Source of the DNA: Portulaca oleracea
Lineage: Eukaryota > Streptophyta > Magnoliopsida > Caryophyllales > Portulacaceae
Direction: 5' to 3'
Assembly: GCA_029582165.1 (NCBI GenBank)
Contig: CM055882.1
Location: 12,418,001 to 12,482,000 of the forward strand
Length of the DNA: 64,000 nucleotides
The position numbers were made by a program, and so were the translations under genes. The stretch's first letter is position 1. Each line of letters begins with the position of its first letter. Below, in pieces: positions 57,928-64,000 of this stretch. The notes under the pieces were generated by a model, which searched no databases, was not told the origin of the DNA, and saw nothing but the letters and a program-made list of their open reading frames with translations.

Positions 57928-59929
57928 TGTAGGGCCCGCGACCCGGAGGGCACGGTCCCCCGCGAAGTGTCGAGTCGACGTGAGGCGGCTTATTTTTCCT
58001 AGAGTGCATTTAGGACTGTTTTATGCACAAAAATTATTTTCTACAATATTATTTCATGTAGTCAACAACTAAAACACAATGAACTTTTATCCTCAAAATA
58101 TTGACAACGTTTACCCGTCCAAAAATGGAGCGAACCTTGGCACTAAAGAATCCTAACGGATTTTATGGGTCAACCAAGGTCTGAGCCCATTATGGACAAG
58201 GGTACTGGTCACAAGTGGGTCGAATGACATCCTCACCAAGACTACCGACAGGATTCTTGACTCGTAGCACAAGGTTGATTTGTTATCAAATCGCAGGGAC
58301 AATTTTATGACCAAAATGACTACCCGACCCAATCCACTGACCAAGAATCCGCTAGGATTCCTGGATAGTGCACTGCGTCGGCATGTCATTTCAATCAATG
58401 TTATCTAGATTTCAAGGATAAAAAGTTAATCATATCGAACATGTCAACTTCGATGAAATTAAAAAAAAAACATATATGGAGTCGCCAGTTAGTTTTACGA
58501 AAACTAACAAAATAAATTAAAATAAATTCCACGATCGTCGAACCAAAGTCGGGATCGGGGGTAATGGTACAAATGCAAAAGGGGTGCTTTTAGATCGCCC
58601 GCTAAAGCAGCCTTTATTAGGTTGGGTTTAAAAGAAAAGAACTAAAACGAAAAAGGTTGTCACACTTTTGCATTAATAATGCATGCAAGATAAAAATGTT
58701 TGAAACAAAATAAAAATACAGCGGAAGGGGCACAAATAATTACATTGTTACATATGGGACCAAACAAAGCAAATAAACAATTACCCAAATGGAATTCAAA
58801 ATCGTGGCTAGGCTGGCGTATTCAAAAATCCGCTAGGATTCTTGAGTCGAACCCGTGTGCTGAGGCTGACAGAGTAGATTCAGAAACTGACCCTTGGCTT
58901 AAAAATCCGTTAGGATTTCCAGTAGAAATCCGTTAGGATTTCTGCGCTCTGAATAAAGGAAAACTTTTCTCTCACAATTTGATGTGCAGAGTATCCAAAC
59001 TATACCCAGCCCAAAATTCCCCTCAAAACTGAGAAAAAGTCCCTTTTTATAGCCTAAAGGGATAGTTTTTTTTTTTAATTTATTCCACCCCAAAAATCCG
59101 TTAGGATTTCTAAGTACAGCTGACCAATTTTTGATTGTGTAGCAGTTTTCCTCACCAATTCTCAAAAATCCGCTAGGATTTCATAGTAGACTGGAGCAGT
59201 TGCTTGACCTGCGGTTGAACTTTGCCATTTTTTTTTAGCAGTTTTGGAGTACATGACTCAGAAATCCGCTAGGATTTCATGTTAGACCGAAGCAGTTGCT
59301 TAACCTGCGGTTGAATTTTGGCTGTTTTTTTTGAGCTGTTTTCGAATGCATGACTCAAAAATCTGCTAGGATTTCATTGTGGACTGGAGCAGTTTTGACT
59401 TGCCAATTTTTCTCTGATAACTTCTGTCTGGGTACAAGGAATCCGCTAGGATTTCCTTTGCTGCCACAGGCTTTTGACAAAAAGTCCACTAGGAATCTAC
59501 CATTTTGCCAACGAAAATTTGCCTGAACTTTTGACAAAAAGAATCCGCTAGGATCTCTCTGGGCTCGAAATGAAAAATTCGCAAGAGCTTTAGTTTTGGG
59601 CTTGAGCTAAACTCCGTTAGTGAAAAGTAAAAAAAAAAATCCGCTAGGATTTTCTCGTACCTAAAAATCTGTCAGGGCTTCCTGGGTCAGAAAAGGCTAA
59701 AAAATTCAATATAACTTCCTTAGGCCTGAAATGAAAAATCCGCTAGGGCTTTTCTGGCTAAAAAAATACCATGATTTTGTCTTGGGTCCCTGAACTCAAC
59801 CCAAAATCCGCTAGGACCCCATTTGGCCCAAAATCTTCAAAAGTCCGCTAGAACTTCTTTTTTGGCCCAAAATCCTCAAAATCTGCTAGGGTTTTTAGCC
59901 CAAAACCTATAAAAATCCACTAGGACCTC
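57928..59929 (+). mobile_element. LTR-like sequence rich in AAATCC-GCTA-GGATTT palindromes (left part)
   Basis: It starts TGTAGGGCCCGCGACCC, like the solo LTR at 50503 (TGTAGGACCC), and shares the GAGTCGCCAGTTAGTTTTACG block with it. A TATA-type box (CCCTTTTTATAGCC) lies near 59045. About 20 copies of the palindromic motif lie between 58136 and 59920. The sequence is interrupted at 59930 by a solo LTR and resumes at 63325. The end near 63761 (TTTGTGTCTAG) resembles the other LTR's end (CAGTGTCTACA) but is not exact, and no target duplication was found. Confidence 0.55.
58130..59925. repeat. Dispersed palindrome array, AAATCCGCTAGGATTT
   Basis: Roughly 20 copies, many exact (for example near 58829, 59163, 59262 and 59637), others with one or two changes, at irregular spacings of 15-180 bases. 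Core ATCC-GCTA-GGAT. On the minus strand the same motif yields N-P-(S/N)-G-F-L in several open frames. About eight more copies follow at 63335-63670, beyond the inserted solo LTR. Confidence 0.88.
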
Positions 59930-62900
59930 TGTAACACCCCAACCTTAACCACAAGATTAAAATCCTACTCAGAATCCCAAATCTGTGATTAGCGCAGCGG
60001 AACACCTTAGGTCGAGGCATTTCCGCCGTCCCCAAAAGAGACAAGGCACAAACACTCCAAAACCAACCAAGAAACAACTTTTACAACCCTTGAAACATTA
60101 GATACATAACTTAAAAAAAAATACTAATACAACTTCCGACTTGGTCGTCCTGCCGATTATAGAACCCTGGGAACTACCTCACAACTGGAGCTACTTCTGA
60201 ATAGACTTGTCCTTGCCTTGGGAGCTCGAACCTCCTAAAAACAAAACATTAAAACATTGCAAAAGGTGAGTGGGGAAACACTCAATACGTAAACCTCCAA
60301 CACGTAAAACCGTTCGAAAACGGTTTTAGTGCCGGCATTTAAATTCATTTGAAAACAGGGAAAGGGAAAAGAAACATTAACTTGAAATGACATGAACATA
60401 TACATATACATGAGTAAATGTTGTAGAATAGAGAGAGATAGAAAAAATACGTGGAACCCTTATGATCGGTGCAAGCACCTCACACACGCGCATGCCCAAA
60501 TCGATCTAGATTTGGATTGGGTGAGCAGTCGACACTGGCCAGGTCTAGGACACTCTGATCAGGAGCATCTAAAAGGCTAGCACTTCACGTAACTAGCTAG
60601 AACATAAAACATAGAACACATAAAATGGGTCCACTTTTGAATACAATGATATCATAAAACATAAAACTTGACATGGTAGGAATATAATGAACCATGAACA
60701 TGATTAGATATAAAAGTTGGACAATTCGCGTACCTTGAGATGATAAAGACCTTGGCAGTGCGTCTCGGCTTTGAGATGGCTTTGGTGACTTGTCAACTAA
60801 GATAAGAGTAATGGAAAATGAAGAACCGATTAAGGTTCTTAATTAGTTTCAAAGGTTTAGAAACTTTGGTAAATATAAATGAAATAACTTAGGGAGCAAA
60901 TTTCAGGTTGTACAAAAATAAAGATTATAGCGTAACTTGAGTTAGGAAAATCGGAATGAAGTAAATGAGTACATCCTGAAATAGGGAAAATCATAATCTA
61001 CAACTTTGTCAACAGAACCAGAGGGTAAAAATGAGAGGGAGGGCTCCAAAATGGGCCCGGACAGAAACTGGGTTTGGATAATTAAGAACTCCGGGTCGAA
61101 TTTATATGAAGATATTGACGTAGAAAGGTGAATTAAGAAGATGGAACTTGAATCTTGGAAAGGTAGCTTAAATTGATGAAGAATGGGACTTAAAGATTGA
61201 AGGTTAGAATGGAAATCGTGGACTTAAAGATGATGCGAAGACGTGATAATGAGATTAAAAATGAAGTGAAAATGATTCATGGGGTATGGGTTTTCGAACG
61301 TGATTGAGAGGCAAGCTTAAGTTGGTACTTTAGAGGGCAAAAGACTTGAAGCTACTTAGGGCTTGGAGGTTATAAAGCTAGATGAGAAATCTTAGCTAGA
61401 TCAATAATAAAGGGCTTTTAAGCTAAAATCCATGAGGAGAAAACTTATAACTTGTGTTAGATTCATAAACCCTTGGAATGATGACCTTAGGATATACTTA
61501 GGCTTCCAAACCATACTTTTCAACCTTAAAATCATAATATAGGATTACAACATATAACCATAACTTATCAATGCTTAAAATCCTCTATTGATATTGGTTT
61601 AGGGCCCCAAAGATGGAATTTAATAAGGAATAAATGCAGAAACTTCAAGATGGACAACCCTTCTTTCCGGGCTCATAACTCACACTCCCGATATCGGATA
61701 ACTACAAACCATACCTTTCTGGAAAGCTTGCAATGTGACCTAAAACTTTTATGTTTACCACAAAAACTAGAAAGATCTACAAAGGGACGAAAAACAGCCC
61801 TTAAGCTACTGACTTCCAAAAACGTATTCCGAAACGTGACGTTACGGTTTTGGCCATAACTCGGCCTATACAAGACGGAATTTAGAAATTCCAAAGCCTA
61901 TGGTTAGCTAACACCTTGGGCTATCTTATGGAGTAAAAGTCTGGCCTAAACTCTAACTTTTGAGCCTCTGTAAATTTCCAGAAGTTGGACAGAAACTATT
62001 TTGCTTTAAAACTCAGCTCCAATGGTAATTTTGGCCCTTAATTGACAATAATTCTCAACTAAATCTCACTTTGGCTATACTCCATCATATTTCCAGAAAT
62101 AAACCTTGAAAGTTAACTCATCAAAGAGCTTAAATCTCACATGCATCCATAAATTCAACATGCAATTCATCCCCACATCATACTTTAATATTCTTTCACT
62201 AAAATCTCTTTAATTTACCCAAATTAAACATAATAACACTTTAATAACAATCTTAACATACATAATCAGCCCTTAATACTCAGAAACTTTTCAAGAATCT
62301 TACATGCATCAAGATTATAACACTATCCATCAAGAATTCAACAAGAAAACCTCAAGTACTCATCCAAATACACATGCATATACTCCAAACTCAAACCCTA
62401 ACTTAACCAAAACAATTATAACTTGGAATTTATGCTAAAAGAGAGTAAAATAGATAGAAATTACAAAAGAAACATATATAAAACATGAAATTCAGATTAG
62501 GGTTTGAAAGAATTGAAATTGGGGGTTTGAGAGATTACCCTTAAGGTTAAAAAATTGATGAAAACACAAGAGAGGGAGGGTGGCGGCGGCGCGAGGATGA
62601 CACGGCGAGAAGCTCCGCGACCGGAAAACGCCGGTGGTGGTGGTGGTGCCTCGGCCAGAACAGGGAGGAAGAGAGGGTAGAGAGAGATTGAGGGTGTTTG
62701 GGTGTTTGGATTAGAATGATAAATGACCCTTCTAACTAAAACTACTACTATATACTCCCTCTAATTAACTAGCTTAGGACAACAATTTAGTAAAATAAAC
62801 ACTAGATAAAATAATAGGATGATAAAATTTAGGTCAAATAAATAAGAATTGTAATTAGTAAGTTGAAATAGTGAGGTTTGTAGAGAATAAAATTTAGGAG

Positions 62901-63319
62901 TAATAAATTGGTAACAACTTGGTAAAATAAATTAGAACTTGGATTAAATAAAATAATATGAGTAAAATTACCACTTGAAATTATATAAAGGAAATGTGAT
63001 TAAAAAGGATTAAAAATTGAGATGCTAAAATACATAAAATGAGACATAAAATATTCAACTGATCCTCGGTAAATAAATTTATAACATAAATCGTATAACC
63101 TGAAATACTTTAACTCATTGAATGAATATGTAAAGTAAATTTTTAAGCCGATAATTCGGCACCTTAGCCATCTCCTGCACGAGACTTGACACCGATAACA
63201 ATAAATAAATAAGTAAATGAATAAATAAATAAAGGTAAACGCGAACAATTTATAACATAATTTAAATAATTACGGTAATTTGTATTTGATTAATCATGAT
63301 TTTGGGGCGGGTTGTTACA
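59930..63319. mobile_element. Solo LTR, very long (3390 bp)
   Basis: It starts TGTAACACCCCAACC, ends GGGCGGGTTGTTACA and is flanked by the perfect 5-bp duplication ACCTC (59925-59929 and 63320-63324). LTRs with TGTAACACCC-type ends and lengths above 3 kb are known from Ty3/gypsy chromoviruses of plants (Tekay type); that family is an inference. There is no gag or pol. On the minus strand a TATA-like run (near 62750), a C/T-rich leader and a GCCGCCGCC-rich stretch (about 62580-62700) look like a promoter and leader, so the LTR may read right to left. Confidence 0.88.
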
Positions 63320-63324
63320 ACCTC

Positions 63325-63775
63325 ATTATGACCAAAATCCTCAAAAATCCACTAGGACGCCATTTGACCCAAAATCTTCAAAAGTTCGCATAGAACTCTC
63401 CATTTGGCCCAAAATCCTAGGATTTTTGGCCCAAAACCCTCAAAAATCCGCTAGGACCCCATTTGGTCCAAAATCCTCAAAAATCCGCTAGAACCTGGTT
63501 TTGGCTCAAAATCCGCTAGGAATCTCACCTTGACTCATACTTACAAAAACCACTAAAATTTCATTTTGGGCCCATTTACACAAAGCCCACTAAGACCCCA
63601 CAGACCCATTTGACCAAGAGTTGACTTTGACTTGACCGAAGAGTCTTGCGCCATTAAAAATTTGCTAGGATTCTTATACTAAAAGGAAATGTGATGGAAT
63701 TCGGTCCTAAACTTCCTTAGGAGCTCTTTTTTGGGCTAAAAACTGTAGTGACATTATTTTGTGTCTAGTGAGACT
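63325..63775 (+). mobile_element. LTR-like sequence rich in palindromes (right part)
   Basis: Continues directly from 59929, with about eight further AAATCC-GCTA-GGATTT-type copies up to about 63670. The likely end is near 63767. Confidence 0.55.
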
Positions 63776-63983
63776 ATATCTTGGATTAGTGCAAAATGCA
63801 AATTCAATGGTTGTTGTAGTTCACAAAATCCCACTTTACAAAATGCAAATGTTTGGATTCAACTTGCGCAAACGTGAAACGGTGCGCACTGGCTGGCACC
63901 TTCCTTCTCCTCACTTCGGCAACCATATCCCCTCCTCTCTCCCGTCACTCCTCCTATCTCTCTCCTTCCTCCTAGGCTCAGCC
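63776..63983 (+). promoter_or_regulatory. Possible promoter and 5' leader of a gene at the window edge
   Basis: The sequence becomes strongly C/T-rich (CTCCTCACTT, CCCCTCCTCTCTCCCG, CTCTCTCCTTCCTCC), as in many plant 5' leaders, just before an ATG in good context. Confidence 0.35.
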
Positions 63984-64000
63984 ATGGAGGTTTTACAGTG
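63984..64000 (+). CDS. Possible gene start, partial at the window edge
   Basis: CAGCCATGGAGG is a strong initiation context after a pyrimidine-rich leader. Only five codons are visible (MEVLQ...), so nothing can be said about the product. It could instead be chance. Confidence 0.3.

Noticed and set aside
58153..59537. Minus-strand frames with repeated NP(S/N)GFL as a real repeat protein
   Set aside because: The frames are short, separate and in different phases, and lie in LTR-like DNA. Kept as part of the palindrome finding, not annotated as genes.
57928..63775. A complete LTR with target duplication
   Set aside because: The right end (GTGTCTAG) is not an exact CA end, and the 5-base flanks (GCTAC, GAGAC) do not match, so the boundaries are left open.

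Overview
This is nuclear DNA from a flowering plant, almost certainly a eudicot. It is AT-rich and gene-poor. Genes have GT-AG introns, and the window is dominated by plant transposable elements: CACTA, hAT, MULE, Stowaway-like MITEs, LINE, SINE and LTR retrotransposons. I cannot name the species from the sequence. Only two host genes are clear: an R2R3-MYB of the MYB5 type (14065-15944, +, two exons) and ribosomal protein uS7/RPS5 (39339-41743, -, four coding exons, a full 207 aa). A possible third gene starts at the right edge (ATG at 63984).

Layout. 1-1320: intergenic, with a LINE 3' end. 1324-11525: a complete 10.2 kb CACTA transposon with a CAT target duplication, a TNP2-type transposase gene, a second TnpA-like gene, palindromic subterminal repeats and a ~245-bp-arm internal hairpin. 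11529-16400: the MYB5-like gene, with a hAT element and MITEs upstream and a SINE-like element behind. 16400-26840: AT-rich intergenic DNA with two CACTA-type MITEs (3-bp target duplications), Stowaway-like and foldback elements and another LINE 3' end. 26850-38000: a nested stack. A long-inverted-repeat, MULE-like element holds a SINE and a 5'-truncated LINE. The LINE holds a gag-only LTR retrotransposon, and that holds a hAT element. Most of these junctions are proven by target-site duplications. 38000-42703: the RPS5 gene, with a hAT element inserted just upstream of its TATA-like box. 42712-49925: a decayed FAR1/MULE-type element full of TTGATGTTCAT motifs, followed by MITEs, microsatellites and CT-rich foldbacks. 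49927-54430: two copies of one ~0.93 kb LTR-like element, one split by a 1.38 kb solo LTR. 54831-57238: a long-TIR element carrying a fragment of an AGC1 (D6PK-like) protein kinase, set in AT-rich degenerate coding DNA of unknown, possibly viral, origin. 57928-63770: LTR-like DNA densely studded with an imperfect palindrome (AAATCC-GCTA-GGATTT), split by a 3.39 kb solo LTR.

How it fits together. The two host genes are unrelated in function: MYB5-type factors act with bHLH/WD40 partners in flavonoid, seed-coat and epidermal programmes, and RPS5 is a 40S subunit protein. Both have transposons in their proximal upstream DNA. The rest is a record of successive insertions, whose order can be read from which target duplications are interrupted. 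Exon boundaries were read by eye from splice consensus and reading-frame phase. Family names rest on motifs and termini, with no database search.
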